A stretch of DNA of 64,000 bases from an uncultured Verrucomicrobiota bacterium. GTDB lineage: Bacteria; Verrucomicrobiota; Verrucomicrobiia; Limisphaerales; UBA9464. Position 1 is the stretch's first letter. Every line of letters begins with the position of its first letter. Positions 1 to 9,044 of this stretch are shown piece after piece. The notes below the pieces were generated by a model that was given only the letters and a program-made list of their open reading frames with translations, made no database searches and was not told the origin of the DNA. The DNA lies in NCBI GenBank assembly GCA_903907995.1, contig CAIVQH010000049.1:41922-105921 (forward strand). The letters run 5' to 3'. Position numbers and translations under genes: made by a program.

Positions 1-2
1 GC

Positions 3-1985
3 AACGATCTCGGCACGGCCTGGAAAGAGTCTGACTTCGATGATTCGGGTGCCGGCTGGAAGAGCGGCACCGGCCTTTTTGGCTACACGCCGGCGGCGGG
101 CAGCTATCCGGCGGCCATCGCCACCCCGCTCGCCATCGGGGCAGGCACGGTGTACCTGCGGACCACGTTCCCCTGGAACTTCAGCCCGCTGAACCTCGTT
201 TTCGCCGTCAGCAACTATCTGAGCGATGGCGCCGTCATCTACCTGAACGGCGCGGAGGTGCGCCGGGTGCGGCTGCCGGACGGGACGGTCAGCTTTGGCA
301 CGGCCGCCACGGGTGGACCCGCGACGGTGGGGCAGGCGGAGATCTTTGGCATTCCCGGTTCATCGCTCATCACGGGCGACAATGTGCTCGCGGTGGAGCT
401 GCATCAGTCCGCCGCCACGCCGGCCGATCTCGTCTTCGGCCTTTCACTCACGGCCACACCGTCGTATCCGGTCAGCCTGGTAAACCCGGCGGAACCGGCC
501 GACCGCACGGTGACCGCCGGCGACACGACGACCTTCACGGCGGAAGTGCTGGGCACGCCGCCGCTGACCTACGAATGGCGCAAGGGCAGCGATCCGATTC
601 CCGGCGCGAACGGGCCGACCTACACGCTCACCCCGGTGCTCAAATCGGATGAGGGCACGTACTCGCTGCACGTCACCAATCCGGGCGGCACGGTGGCCAC
701 ACGGGCCGCGCAGCTCACTGTCAACGTCACGCCGGTCACGATCACCGACGCCACCCTGCCCGCCGACCTCACCATCGCCGAAGGTTCACCGGCCACTTTC
801 ACGGTCGCCGTGGCCGGTTCACCGACGATCACCTACCAGTGGCTCAAGGGCGGCTTTCCCATCACCGACGCCACGGCGGCCACGTACACCATTCCCGCCG
901 TGGGTCCGGATGATGCCGGCGACTACGCCGTGCAGGTCAGCAATCCGGCGGTGCCGCTGCTGCTGAGCCGTACGGCCAAGCTTACGGTGCTCAAGGATCA
1001 GACGCCGCCAAGCCTGGCTTCCGTGGCGGGCTCGCCCAACGTGGTGACGGTGACTTTCTCCGAGCCGGTGGATGCGACCACGGGTGGCGACAAGAGCCAT
1101 TACACGATCGGCGGCCTGACGGTGACTTCAGCCACCGTCAGCACCAACAATCCGGCGGTGGTGACGCTGGTCACCTCGAAACAGACGCTGCTCACCGAAT
1201 ATACGGTGTCGGTTACCGGCGTGCAGGACCGCTTTGGCAACACCATCGCGGCCGGCTCGCAAAAGAAGTTCCGCTCGACCATCGTCATCGACGGTTCGTT
1301 TGACGACTGGGGCGACGTGGCGGTGGCCTACAGCGACGCCAACGAAGCACCTGCGGCGGGCACCGACTTCAAGGACATCTGGGTCGCGAATGACGACCAG
1401 TATCTCTACATCCGCTTCACGCTGTATGCCCCCGGCGATCCTGGCACCTACCTGAACAACATCTTCGTGGATGCCGATCCGAACAACGCCGGCTTCAGCA
1501 CCTACGGGATCGGCTCGGAGATGCTCATCCAGCAGGGGACCGGCTATCAGCAGAAGAACGGCGCATTCAACGAGGGCGGCATCGACGGGCTGGATTCTGC
1601 CATGCTGCCGACCGGCCAGGGAACGGACTTCGAGCTGCGCATCTCGCGCTCCGCGAAGTATGACACCGACCAGTTGCCGGTGTTCGTGGCCGACACCATC
1701 AAATTCTTCCTGGAGACCGAGAATACCAGCTTCGTCACCACCGACACGGCCCCGGACAGCGGTGGCCTGGAATACACCTTTGTCAGTGTGACCCCGAGCG
1801 ATCTGGGGCCGCTCGTCATCACGCCGCAGGCCGGCGGCAAGCTCGTCATCACCTGGACCGGGCAAGGCCGGCTGCAGTCACGTGCCTCCGCCACGGACGG
1901 TGACTGGACGGATGTAGCCGGCGCGGCCAGTGGCGTCGAAATCACGCCGAGTGCGGCGGCGCAGTTTTACCGGCTCACGCTGTAG
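3..1985 (+). CDS. Secreted Ig-domain / Big_5-like / DOMON-like surface protein (5' partial)
   Basis: The reading frame is open from base 3, so the true start lies before the window; about 660 residues are visible. In order I see a jelly-roll-like stretch, two immunoglobulin-like domains (YEWRKG and YQWLKG strand motifs, each ending GTYSL or GDYAV), a Big_5-like domain starting near TPPSLASV with VTFSEPVD, and a sugar-binding-like beta domain starting near IDGSFDDW. The last 45 residues (LQSRASATDGDW to FYRL) resemble a C-terminal module found on three other exported proteins in this window. No enzymatic motif is visible. The role is probably extracellular binding or adhesion. It ends just before a strong terminator hairpin. 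Confidence 0.75.
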   Translation, partial: NDLGTAWKESDFDDSGAGWKSGTGLFGYTPAAGSYPAAIATPLAIGAGTVYLRTTFPWNFSPLNLVFAVSNYLSDGAVIYLNGAEVRRVRLPDGTVSFGTAATGGPATVGQAEIFGIPGSSLITGDNVLAVELHQSAATPADLVFGLSLTATPSYPVSLVNPAEPADRTVTAGDTTTFTAEVLGTPPLTYEWRKGSDPIPGANGPTYTLTPVLKSDEGTYSLHVTNPGGTVATRAAQLTVNVTPVTITDATLPADLTIAEGSPATFTVAVAGSPTITYQWLKGGFPITDATAATYTIPAVGPDDAGDYAVQVSNPAVPLLLSRTAKLTVLKDQTPPSLASVAGSPNVVTVTFSEPVDATTGGDKSHYTIGGLTVTSATVSTNNPAVVTLVTSKQTLLTEYTVSVTGVQDRFGNTIAAGSQKKFRSTIVIDGSFDDWGDVAVAYSDANEAPAAGTDFKDIWVANDDQYLYIRFTLYAPGDPGTYLNNIFVDADPNNAGFSTYGIGSEMLIQQGTGYQQKNGAFNEGGIDGLDSAMLPTGQGTDFELRISRSAKYDTDQLPVFVADTIKFFLETENTSFVTTDTAPDSGGLEYTFVSVTPSDLGPLVITPQAGGKLVITWTGQGRLQSRASATDGDWTDVAGAASGVEITPSAAAQFYRLTL

Positions 1986-2007
1986 AGTGTGGGGTTGAGT
2001 GAGAACG

Positions 2008-2043
2008 GGCGGCGGCCGGTCTCCGGTCGCCGCCTTTGTTTTT
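2008..2043 (+). terminator. Rho-independent terminator after the Ig-domain gene
   Basis: A GC-rich stem (GGCGGCGGCCGG paired with CCGGTCGCCGCC around a short loop) is followed by TTTGTTTTT. It lies 23 bases past the stop codon at 1985 and before the convergent gene ending at 2084. Confidence 0.8.
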
Positions 2044-2083
2044 CCAAGACGGTTGCCCCGGTCTCCGCCGGATGGGCGGCGCG

Positions 2084-3070
2084 TCAGTCGATGCGGGCCT
2101 GGAAGAAGGTGCTGGCCGCAGGCGTCAAAAGCACCGGATCAAAGACCACCTGACCGGTGAAGGTGAGATTGGTCGTGAGGGGTGACCAGGTCGGAAGGTT
2201 CAGGGAGCGTGAGACCACATAGCGGCCGGCGGGGCCGTTCACTTCCAGCCGGCCCGCGTCCGCGCCCGTGCGCTTCAGTTCGACCTTCGGGGGCTGAATT
2301 TCCGCCGCCGCACGATTGGCGGCCTCGACCAGGTTGAGTTCCGTCTCCCAGTAGGTCGGCAGGGTATCCCATGGGTTGTCGAGCACGTCGTCGGTCACGT
2401 AGAGGAAGCCGGCGTTGCGCGCCTGCGCCAGCGTGACGGTATTGGTGAGCGAGGCGGTGCTCGCTACCGTGTGCAGCAGGTGGCAGAAGCGGTGCGCGGG
2501 ATATTTCTTGTTCCATGCCGACGGCACATAGCCCGCGTAGCCGCTGCCATTCTCGAAGGTGACCAGCGTGTCCACCGTGGGCTTGGTGAGGTAGATTTCC
2601 TGTGTCTGCGTGCCCGGATTGCCTGTGACGTGGTAGGTCGCTTTCAGGCGCACGATGTAGTCGTGCAGTTCCTGGTAGTAGGCGACGGAGTTGGTGCCGC
2701 CGTCGTTGCTCATCTCATCGAGGAAGAAGCCGTCGAGGGTGTACCACTGGTGGTAGCGCAGGATGTCAGCTTCGGCGTCGGCGGTCGGACGCTTGCCGTA
2801 GGCGGTGGAAACATAGCCGGTGACGCGTCCGTCGGCATTGCGCACGGCCTGGATGGCGCGGGTGTACTGCGCACTGGCAGAAGTGCCCGGGCCGCTGTTC
2901 GGATTCATGATGGCGACCAGGGGCACGCGTTTGGCCGCCACGGCCAACCGGTCCCAATCACCGCCCGGTTGTGGGTCAAAATAGGCGGGCACCATCACCG
3001 ATAGACCTCCGGCCAGGGCGGGTGAGGCGAGGACGGCCAGGAGGAGCAGGGGAAGCAGCGGACGGTTCAT
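2084..3070 (-). CDS. Spherulation-specific family 4 (GH135/Sph3-like) secreted protein
   Basis: 328 residues. A signal peptide (MNRPLLPLLLLAVLASPALAG) precedes a spherulin-4 type domain: VMVPAYFDP, VAIMNPNSGPG, GYVSTAYGKR and the acidic motif DGFFLDEMSND, which matches the conserved active-site region of the Sph3/GH135 glycosidase-like family. The last 50 residues (SRSLNLPTWSPL to FFQARID) look like the C-terminal module also seen on the Ig and FG-GAP proteins here. It lies 21 bases downstream of the response regulator gene on the same strand, so it may be co-transcribed with the sensor/regulator pair. Substrate is not deducible; the family acts on amino-sugar polysaccharides. Confidence 0.8.
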   Translation of the reverse strand: MNRPLLPLLLLAVLASPALAGGLSVMVPAYFDPQPGGDWDRLAVAAKRVPLVAIMNPNSGPGTSASAQYTRAIQAVRNADGRVTGYVSTAYGKRPTADAEADILRYHQWYTLDGFFLDEMSNDGGTNSVAYYQELHDYIVRLKATYHVTGNPGTQTQEIYLTKPTVDTLVTFENGSGYAGYVPSAWNKKYPAHRFCHLLHTVASTASLTNTVTLAQARNAGFLYVTDDVLDNPWDTLPTYWETELNLVEAANRAAAEIQPPKVELKRTGADAGRLEVNGPAGRYVVSRSLNLPTWSPLTTNLTFTGQVVFDPVLLTPAASTFFQARID

Positions 3071-3091
3071 GGCAAAGGATTCAACGGCGGT

Positions 3092-3769
3092 TCAACGGGT
3101 CTGGCGCTGCGTGACTGCACCCGCGCCCTCCGAGGAGAGGAAGCGGACCACCGCCTCCGTGCGCGAGTGGACGTGCAGCTTGTCGTAGATGTGCTTCATG
3201 TGGCTGCGGACGGTTTCGTAGCTGACGCTAACGCGGTCGGCGATTTCCTTGTCGGTGAGGCCCTCACTGAGCAGCGACAGCACCTCGCGTTCACGCGGGG
3301 TCAGTTCGTTTTCACCGCGCGGAACCGGGGAGATGCGGCGGAACGACTCCACGACCTTGCGTGCGATCTCGGGCGACATCGGTGCTCCGCCGGCCACGAC
3401 CTCCTGCACGGCGGCGAGCAGTTCCTGCGGCGTGGTGCGTTTAAGCATATAGCCGCTCGCCCCGGCGCGCAGGGCGTCAAAGATGCGGTCGGTCTCACCG
3501 TACACCGTGAGCACAAGAATCTGCATCTTGGGCAGCGCGGCCTTGAGGCGGGCGGTGCATTCCACGCCTGAGATGCCTGGCAGGTTCAGGTCCATCAGCA
3601 CCACCGCCGGGCGCAGCGTCGGCAGCGCGGTAAGCGCGGCCTCGCCGGTGGCGTAGGTGCCGGTGCAGCGAAAACCCGGGGCGCGGTTGATGACCTGCGC
3701 CCAGGATTCACGCAGCTCGGCGTGATCTTCGACGAGCGCGATCTGGATTGGGGCGGAGTGGCTGTTCAT
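3092..3769 (-). CDS. NarL/LuxR-family response regulator
   Basis: 225 residues. The N-terminal receiver domain has the acidic pair ED at 14-15, phospho-acceptor D60 in VVLMDLNLPG, a Thr in LVLTVYGE, and the Lys in YMLKRTTP. The C-terminal LuxR-type helix-turn-helix reads LTPREREVLSLLSEGLTDKE and continues IADRVSVSYETVRSHMKHIYDKL. It sits 39 bases downstream of the large propeller histidine kinase gene on the same strand, which is almost certainly its cognate kinase. Confidence 0.93.
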   Translation of the reverse strand: MNSHSAPIQIALVEDHAELRESWAQVINRAPGFRCTGTYATGEAALTALPTLRPAVVLMDLNLPGISGVECTARLKAALPKMQILVLTVYGETDRIFDALRAGASGYMLKRTTPQELLAAVQEVVAGGAPMSPEIARKVVESFRRISPVPRGENELTPREREVLSLLSEGLTDKEIADRVSVSYETVRSHMKHIYDKLHVHSRTEAVVRFLSSEGAGAVTQRQTR

Positions 3770-3808
3770 CCAACGAGACCGGGAAAATGGCGGTACGGAA
3801 GCGTCATG

Positions 3809-6800
3809 TCATCCCGCGGTTGGGTGATTGCCCGGCGTTCCGGCCAGCCGGAGGTGGAACTCGATCCGGGTGCCGGCCCCGGGCGCGGTGGTCACCACGC
3901 ACGTGCCGCCAATGTCGGAGAGACGTTGGCGCAGGTTGGCCAACCCGCTTCGGCCCCCGGCGCCGCGCTGCGGATCGAATCCGCCGCCGTCGTCGGACAC
4001 GGTGATGGTGAGCCGGTCCTCCTCCAGCCGCAGACGGAGGTTCACTTCGGTGGCGTGCGCATGCTTGGCGATGTTGTTGAAGGCCTCCTTCGCCGCCAGG
4101 AAGAGATGGTGGCGCACGTCCACCGCGAGCGGCACCGGCGGAAGATCCACCGGGATGTCGAGCCGCAGCCGGGGCCGGCCGGCCACGAAAAACTCGCGGG
4201 CAAACTGGGTCAGATAAGTGGCCAGGGCCGGCAGCGAATCGCAGCGCGGGTTGACGGCCCAGACAATTTCATCCAGCGACCGGCTCAACTGCCGCGTGCG
4301 GGCTTTCAGCGCGTCGAGATGGGTGCGCTGTTCTCCCGGAGGCGCGTGGGTGTCCCCGGCCAGTTCGCCGAGCAGGGTGACCTGCGTGAGTCCGGCGCCC
4401 AGGTCATCGTGCAGGTCACGGGCGATGCGCGAGCGTTCGCGCTCCAGGGCGCGTTCATGTTCGGCACGTTCCAGGCGGAGTTTCCACGAACGGCGTACCA
4501 GATGACGCGCAGTGCCGGCCACCACCAGCACCGCCAGCAGAACGGCTGCTGCGGCGAACCAGCCGGTCTCCCACGGATGCGGCAGAACGACGAGGTCCAC
4601 GGTGATGCCGGTGTCGTTCCACAGCCCGTCGTTGTTGGCCGCGATGACCTGGAACCGGTGGCGGCCGGGTCCGGCGAGATTGTAGCTGGCGCTGCGGGCC
4701 GTTTCCGGGGCGCTCCAATCGTGATCCACCCCGACAAGCTGATGCCGGAATCGAACCTTGGCCGGGGCGGTGAGGCTCAGGGCCGTGTAGTGAAATTCCA
4801 GCTGTCGTGTGCCCGGTGGAAATTCGAGCTGCACGGGGGAGCCGGCCTCCGCGGCGGAAAGTGCCACCGCATGGCCGTTGGCTTTGACCGATTCGAGCAC
4901 CACCGGCGGCGGGAGCGGGTTCAACACCACCTTTTCGGGGTCCACCACGACCAAGCCCTTTGGGGTGGGAAACCACAGCCGGCCATCCCGCGAGCGGCAG
5001 CCCGAAGGCTGAAATCCACCGCTGCATTGCGCGCTCGGGAGGCCGTCGGCCTTGGTCAGGCCGAACCATGTCGCGGCCTGCTGCCGACCATCCAGCGTGC
5101 GACGCAACGCCTCCTTGCTCACCCGCCAGATGCCGTCGTAGGTGCCAAACCAGAGATTGCCCCGGTTGTCCTCGATGATCTGGCAGATGTTGCCGTCTGG
5201 CAGCCCGAGCGTTTCGTTCACATGCCGCAGCTTTCCGTCCTGCCAGCGCGCGAGCCCTCCGCGATAGGTGCCGATCCAAAGGGCACCATCGTCATCGGCG
5301 TGCAGCGACCACACCGTGTCCGAGCCAAGCCCGTTGGTGCGCCCCAAGCTGAGGACCTGCCCGTCGTGCCAGCGAAAGAGCCCGTGTCCGCTGGTTCCGA
5401 ACCAATAAGCGCCGTCGGTGGTCTTGGCGACGGCCCGGACGTCGCCGGCATCCGGCAGACCGGCTAGCGCCGGTGTGACCGGCACGCCTGCCTCCAGCCG
5501 GGCGACCCCGCCCAATCCCTGCTGGCCAACCCACAGCGATGGCCCGTCCTCAAAGAGTCCGAGCACCTCCCAGCTGATCCGCTGGTTGTCCGAAAGTCCA
5601 TTGAAGTGCCCGCCCGGGGTGCGGGCGAACAAGCCGCCCCAGGTACCCGCCCAGACCACCCCCTGCCGGTCTTCCAGCACGCTCCACACGTGCCCGTTAC
5701 CCAGGCCCTGCTCCGCGCCGATGCGTTCCACGTGTCCATCCTTGAGGTGGGTGAGTCCGTCGCCATTGGTGCCCACCCACATGCCGCCGTCGCCGGCCTC
5801 GCTCACCGCGAGCACCTGTTCGGAGGGCAGCCCTTCACGCTGGCCAATCACCTGAAACGCCGCCGCCTTTAGCCGGCAAAGGCCGCCGCCCTCGGTGCCG
5901 AGCCACACGTTGCCCTCGCGATCCTCGCAGACGCAGCGGATGAAGTCGGTCGGCAGCCCGTCCTTGGTGGTGAGCGAGAGCGTGCGCCCTGGTTCGCAGC
6001 GGTGGACGCCCGCGCCGAGCGTCGCGACCCACACGCGGCCCCGGCGATCCTCGTAGAGGTCGTACACGGGCCGGTTGGTCCACGCGTAGGCCCCGAGATC
6101 GGCGGCCCAGCCTCCCTGGTCAAACCGGCGCAACCGGCGATTGGCCGCGACCCAGCAGCCCCCGAGCCGGCTGGGTCCGAGATATTCCACACGGAAGTCC
6201 GGTTCCTGGTTGGTGCTCCAGACCTGTCGGAAAGCGGTGCCGTCATGAAATGCCAGCTCCACGCCGGTGCCGATCCACACACCATTGGGAGCGCTGGCGA
6301 CACTATAGCATTCGTTGCCCGCCAGGTTCCAGGCCGCGTTCTCCCGCGTAAAACTTCTGTGGGACAGGCTCAGCAGCTGCCATTCACAGGAGGCCATCCA
6401 CAGCGTTCCGCGGGCATCGGAGGCGAAGCTGCGGGCATAGTTGTGCGCGGTGCCGAGGCCGGGCGCGAGGTGGGTGGTGAAAACGCCGTGGCGCAGGCCG
6501 ACCACGCCGCCCAGCTCCGTGCCGATCCAGAGGGTGCCGGCGGAATCCTCCAGCAGTTGGACGATGCGGTCGCTGGGCAGTGCCGGGGTGTTGTGCGTGT
6601 CGAACAGGGCGAACCGCACGCCATCGAAGCGCACCAACCCGTTCTGAGTGCCGAGCCAGAGATAGCCATCGCGCGTCTGCGTGAGCGCGGTGATGGTGTT
6701 GTGCGGCAGGCCGTCGTCGGTCTGCCACACGTCCACGCGATACTCGGCCGCGCCCGCCCGCAGGCACCAGCCCAGCAGGGCGAGAACCCACAGCCGGCTC

Positions 6801-6838
6801 TGGCGGGCGCTGAGGAACAGGGACAGCACTCGCGCCAC
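3809..6838 (-). CDS. Two-component regulator propeller sensor histidine kinase
   Basis: 1009 residues. A signal peptide (to about residue 30) is followed by two seven-bladed Reg_prop propellers made of repeats such as GLPHNTITALTQTRDGYLWL and GNVWLGTEGGGL, then a Y_Y_Y domain (FHYTALSL, YNLAGPGRHRFQVIAANND). One membrane helix follows near 760-785. The cytoplasmic part has a HisKA_3 domain with H810 in RIARDLHDDLGAGL and a HATPase_c domain (N box EAFNNIAKHA, G1 DDGGGF, GLANLRQR). The architecture is that of HTCS-like periplasmic sensors, but with a separate LuxR-type regulator encoded immediately downstream. Ligand unknown; the nearby spherulin-4 gene suggests a polysaccharide signal (inference). 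Confidence 0.92.
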   Translation of the reverse strand: MARVLSLFLSARQSRLWVLALLGWCLRAGAAEYRVDVWQTDDGLPHNTITALTQTRDGYLWLGTQNGLVRFDGVRFALFDTHNTPALPSDRIVQLLEDSAGTLWIGTELGGVVGLRHGVFTTHLAPGLGTAHNYARSFASDARGTLWMASCEWQLLSLSHRSFTRENAAWNLAGNECYSVASAPNGVWIGTGVELAFHDGTAFRQVWSTNQEPDFRVEYLGPSRLGGCWVAANRRLRRFDQGGWAADLGAYAWTNRPVYDLYEDRRGRVWVATLGAGVHRCEPGRTLSLTTKDGLPTDFIRCVCEDREGNVWLGTEGGGLCRLKAAAFQVIGQREGLPSEQVLAVSEAGDGGMWVGTNGDGLTHLKDGHVERIGAEQGLGNGHVWSVLEDRQGVVWAGTWGGLFARTPGGHFNGLSDNQRISWEVLGLFEDGPSLWVGQQGLGGVARLEAGVPVTPALAGLPDAGDVRAVAKTTDGAYWFGTSGHGLFRWHDGQVLSLGRTNGLGSDTVWSLHADDDGALWIGTYRGGLARWQDGKLRHVNETLGLPDGNICQIIEDNRGNLWFGTYDGIWRVSKEALRRTLDGRQQAATWFGLTKADGLPSAQCSGGFQPSGCRSRDGRLWFPTPKGLVVVDPEKVVLNPLPPPVVLESVKANGHAVALSAAEAGSPVQLEFPPGTRQLEFHYTALSLTAPAKVRFRHQLVGVDHDWSAPETARSASYNLAGPGRHRFQVIAANNDGLWNDTGITVDLVVLPHPWETGWFAAAAVLLAVLVVAGTARHLVRRSWKLRLERAEHERALERERSRIARDLHDDLGAGLTQVTLLGELAGDTHAPPGEQRTHLDALKARTRQLSRSLDEIVWAVNPRCDSLPALATYLTQFAREFFVAGRPRLRLDIPVDLPPVPLAVDVRHHLFLAAKEAFNNIAKHAHATEVNLRLRLEEDRLTITVSDDGGGFDPQRGAGGRSGLANLRQRLSDIGGTCVVTTAPGAGTRIEFHLRLAGTPGNHPTAG

Positions 6839-6903
6839 ACTAGGCGGTCGGGCGTGGCACCGCCACCCCGGAACCGGTCAGGCAGGTTCCGGCCGCCAGC
6901 GCG

Positions 6904-8556
6904 TCACTTGACCTGCACTTCGTCTTTTTTCGGAGCGTCGCCGGCCACCGGCTTGGCATTCGCCCCGATGGCGAAGAGGTGGGTCTGGCTGGCGACATAC
7001 ATCGTGCCGTTGGCGATGACGGCGGTGCTGTAAACCGGCGCGCCGAGGTTGGTCTCGCTGAGGACCTCCGCCTTGCTGCCGCCCTTGGCGGCGAGCACCA
7101 CGAAGTCGCCGTCCTCGTCACCGACGTACACCTTGCCGTCCGCGACCATCGTGGAGCCCCACATGTGGGCCTTCATGTCGTAGGTCCAGTTCAGCTTGCC
7201 GGTCTCGGCGTCGAGGCAGTGCACGAACCCGGAAAAATCACCGATGAACAGCAGCCCGGTCGCCGGGTCGATGCTCACGCTGGAGATGGAGCGGTGGATG
7301 CCCTTGTAATCCCAGATGACGCCGGTCTTGGTGATGTCACCGGTCTTGGTCGCATCAAGGCAGACCAGGTGGCCGACGCCCTCGCCATGTTCGGGGTCCT
7401 GGCCGGTCGCCACGTAGATGCGGTTCTTGTAGAAGACCGGCGTGGCGTTGATTTCGCTCGGGCCTTCGGCGGCCGGATACTTGTACGGCTTGCCGGTCTT
7501 GTCGGTCTTGTACTCGGGCGGGTTCAGGTCGGCCCAGAAGACCTTCTTGATGTAGTCCGTGTCCTTGTCTTCCTCCCGGTCGAGCACTGCGCCAGGGAGC
7601 ACGGGGATGATCTTCGAGCCGTCGCCCTTTGTCGGCTTGGCGTCGAAGGCGTAGAACACGCCGTCGCCGCCACCGAAGAACACGAGCTGCTTGCCATTCA
7701 CTTTCGCGGTCGAGGGCGAGGTCCATTGGCCGTGGAAGATGCGCGGGCCGATGCCGGCGTTGTCCTCGGCGAGGAGCTTGCCGGTTTTCGGATCCAGGGC
7801 GATGAAGCTCGGAGAGGTTGGCGACGGGATGTTCACGTGCGTCCAGTCCTGCCCGTTGGAGGTGCAGACGTAGAGGATGCCATCCACCATGATGACGGAG
7901 CAGTTCGAGGCGTTGTGCGGGAACACGCCCAGCTCGTCCATCATGTCGTAGCGCCAGATGATGTCGGCGTCGGTCTTGCCGGGCTCGATCGGCGGCTTGC
8001 CCGCGTCGAGCACGAAGTACTTGGCCTCGTCGGTGTAGGGGCCGTCGTTGCCGTTGGCCATGCCCTCGGTGTCGAGGCAGAGCACCTCGCAGCGGCTGGT
8101 GACGACGTAGAGGCGGTTGCCGACGACCAACGGCGAGGCGAGCAGGCCGAGATTTTCCCAGTCGTTGACCTTGCCGGATTTCAGCTTGGGCACGACGAGC
8201 TGCCAGAGGAACGCCCCGGTCTTCTCGTCAAAGCAATAAAGACAGCTGCGGTCGCCGGTGTGCTTCTTGTCCCGCGGCGACTCGTTGTTGGTGCCGACGT
8301 ACACTTTGCCGCCGGCAACCACGGGATTGCCGTAACTCTGCGAGCCGAGCTTCACGGCCCACTTCACGTTCTTGGTCGTGGCAATGTCGATCTCCTCGGT
8401 GCCCGACTTCAGCTTGCCCGGCTCGAACTTGTCGGGCAGGCCCTTGGCGGGGGAATAGAAATTGCGTCCGGGGTCGTTGCCGCCCCATTGGGGCCAGTCT
8501 TCGGCCGATGCGGCGCAAGCCACCATCACCGCCAGGGTCGCCGTCACCCCATTCAT
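6904..8556 (-). CDS. Secreted PQQ-like beta-propeller repeat protein
   Basis: 550 residues from the chosen start. A signal peptide (MNGVTATLAVMVACAASAED) leads into a WPQWGGNDPGRN motif and repeated PQQ-type blades with AxDAxTGK turns (FDEKTGAFLWQL, LDPKTGKLL, LDAETGKLNW). I reject the ATG six codons upstream because it lies inside the 6-bp word repeat of the neighbouring palindromic element (MIKIKI is translated repeat), so the ATG at 8556-8554 is preferred. The fold resembles BamB or the quinoprotein dehydrogenase propeller, but I see no clear dehydrogenase active-site set. Its role is unknown, perhaps extracytoplasmic scaffolding or redox. Confidence 0.82.
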   Translation of the reverse strand: MNGVTATLAVMVACAASAEDWPQWGGNDPGRNFYSPAKGLPDKFEPGKLKSGTEEIDIATTKNVKWAVKLGSQSYGNPVVAGGKVYVGTNNESPRDKKHTGDRSCLYCFDEKTGAFLWQLVVPKLKSGKVNDWENLGLLASPLVVGNRLYVVTSRCEVLCLDTEGMANGNDGPYTDEAKYFVLDAGKPPIEPGKTDADIIWRYDMMDELGVFPHNASNCSVIMVDGILYVCTSNGQDWTHVNIPSPTSPSFIALDPKTGKLLAEDNAGIGPRIFHGQWTSPSTAKVNGKQLVFFGGGDGVFYAFDAKPTKGDGSKIIPVLPGAVLDREEDKDTDYIKKVFWADLNPPEYKTDKTGKPYKYPAAEGPSEINATPVFYKNRIYVATGQDPEHGEGVGHLVCLDATKTGDITKTGVIWDYKGIHRSISSVSIDPATGLLFIGDFSGFVHCLDAETGKLNWTYDMKAHMWGSTMVADGKVYVGDEDGDFVVLAAKGGSKAEVLSETNLGAPVYSTAVIANGTMYVASQTHLFAIGANAKPVAGDAPKKDEVQVK

Positions 8557-9032
8557 AATCTTGATCTTAATCATAATCTTAATCTATCGGTTTAAAATCA
8601 CGCCGCGTTCACCCGGTAGGGGATGACATCCTCATGCATCCGCGACTCCGAATTGCTCCTGATTAAGCCCACCAGCATCGAGACAATCTCAATCAATGCC
8701 AGCTTGCCGGGCTCTGAATCCGTCTCGGTTAAAATCTTCCTAGCCACCAGGACATCCAACGCGGCCGCACACTCCAATGCGGATCCCCGGGCGATGTCGA
8801 AGAAACGGCAACGGTCCATCGAAGTGTGACGACCATTGCCCTCGGCGATATTTAGCGGGATGGAAGTGGCGGCGCGGTCCAGCTGTGCGTACGCCGAAAG
8901 TTTCGCCGGGATCTTTTCCGAAATCCCGGAGACCCAGGCGACGAACGAGAGTGAACGCTGGTAAACGTTCAGCCTTTCGTGGTCGAAGCGGGCGGACACG
9001 GGATTAAGATTAAGATTACGATTAGGATTAAG
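8554..9032 (-). mobile_element. Palindromic element carrying a four-helix bundle gene
   Basis: Two 31-bp arms, 8554-8584 and 9002-9032, are inverted copies of each other (about 26 of 31 positions match). Each arm is five tandem 6-bp words of the type GATTAA/GATTAC/GATTAG plus one base. Between the arms lies only the four-helix bundle ORF with almost no spare sequence (13 bp on one side, 2 bp on the other). The left arm abuts and overlaps the apparent 5' end of the neighbouring propeller gene, as expected for an insertion. The same word vocabulary forms a geneless hairpin at 18689-18766. Mobility is inferred. Confidence 0.6.
8598..8999 (-). CDS. Four-helix bundle protein (23S rRNA intervening-sequence / Avd-like family)
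   Basis: 133 residues with a GTG start at 8999. The signature of the family is visible: LNVYQRSLSFVAWV, KIPAKLSAYAQLDRAATSIPLNIAEGNGR, then FFDIARGSALECAAALDVL. The family includes ORFs of rRNA intervening sequences and relatives of the Avd protein of diversity-generating retroelements; it forms small helical bundles that can bind nucleic acid. No reverse transcriptase or rRNA gene is nearby. It is enclosed by the inverted word-repeat arms described in the flanking element, the same arrangement that intervening sequences show inside rRNA genes. Confidence 0.9.
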   Translation of the reverse strand: MSARFDHERLNVYQRSLSFVAWVSGISEKIPAKLSAYAQLDRAATSIPLNIAEGNGRHTSMDRCRFFDIARGSALECAAALDVLVARKILTETDSEPGKLALIEIVSMLVGLIRSNSESRMHEDVIPYRVNAA

Positions 9033-9044
9033 AACCGATCGGGC

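Noticed and set aside
3722..5467. Long open frame antisense to the propeller histidine kinase
   Set aside because: It mirrors the codon positions of the kinase, has low-complexity Arg/Gly/Ala-rich sequence and no domain. High GC makes antisense frames open.
8557..8574. Earlier ATG for the first propeller protein
   Set aside because: The six extra codons (MIKIKI) are translated 6-bp repeat from the palindromic element, and the next ATG starts a clean signal peptide.
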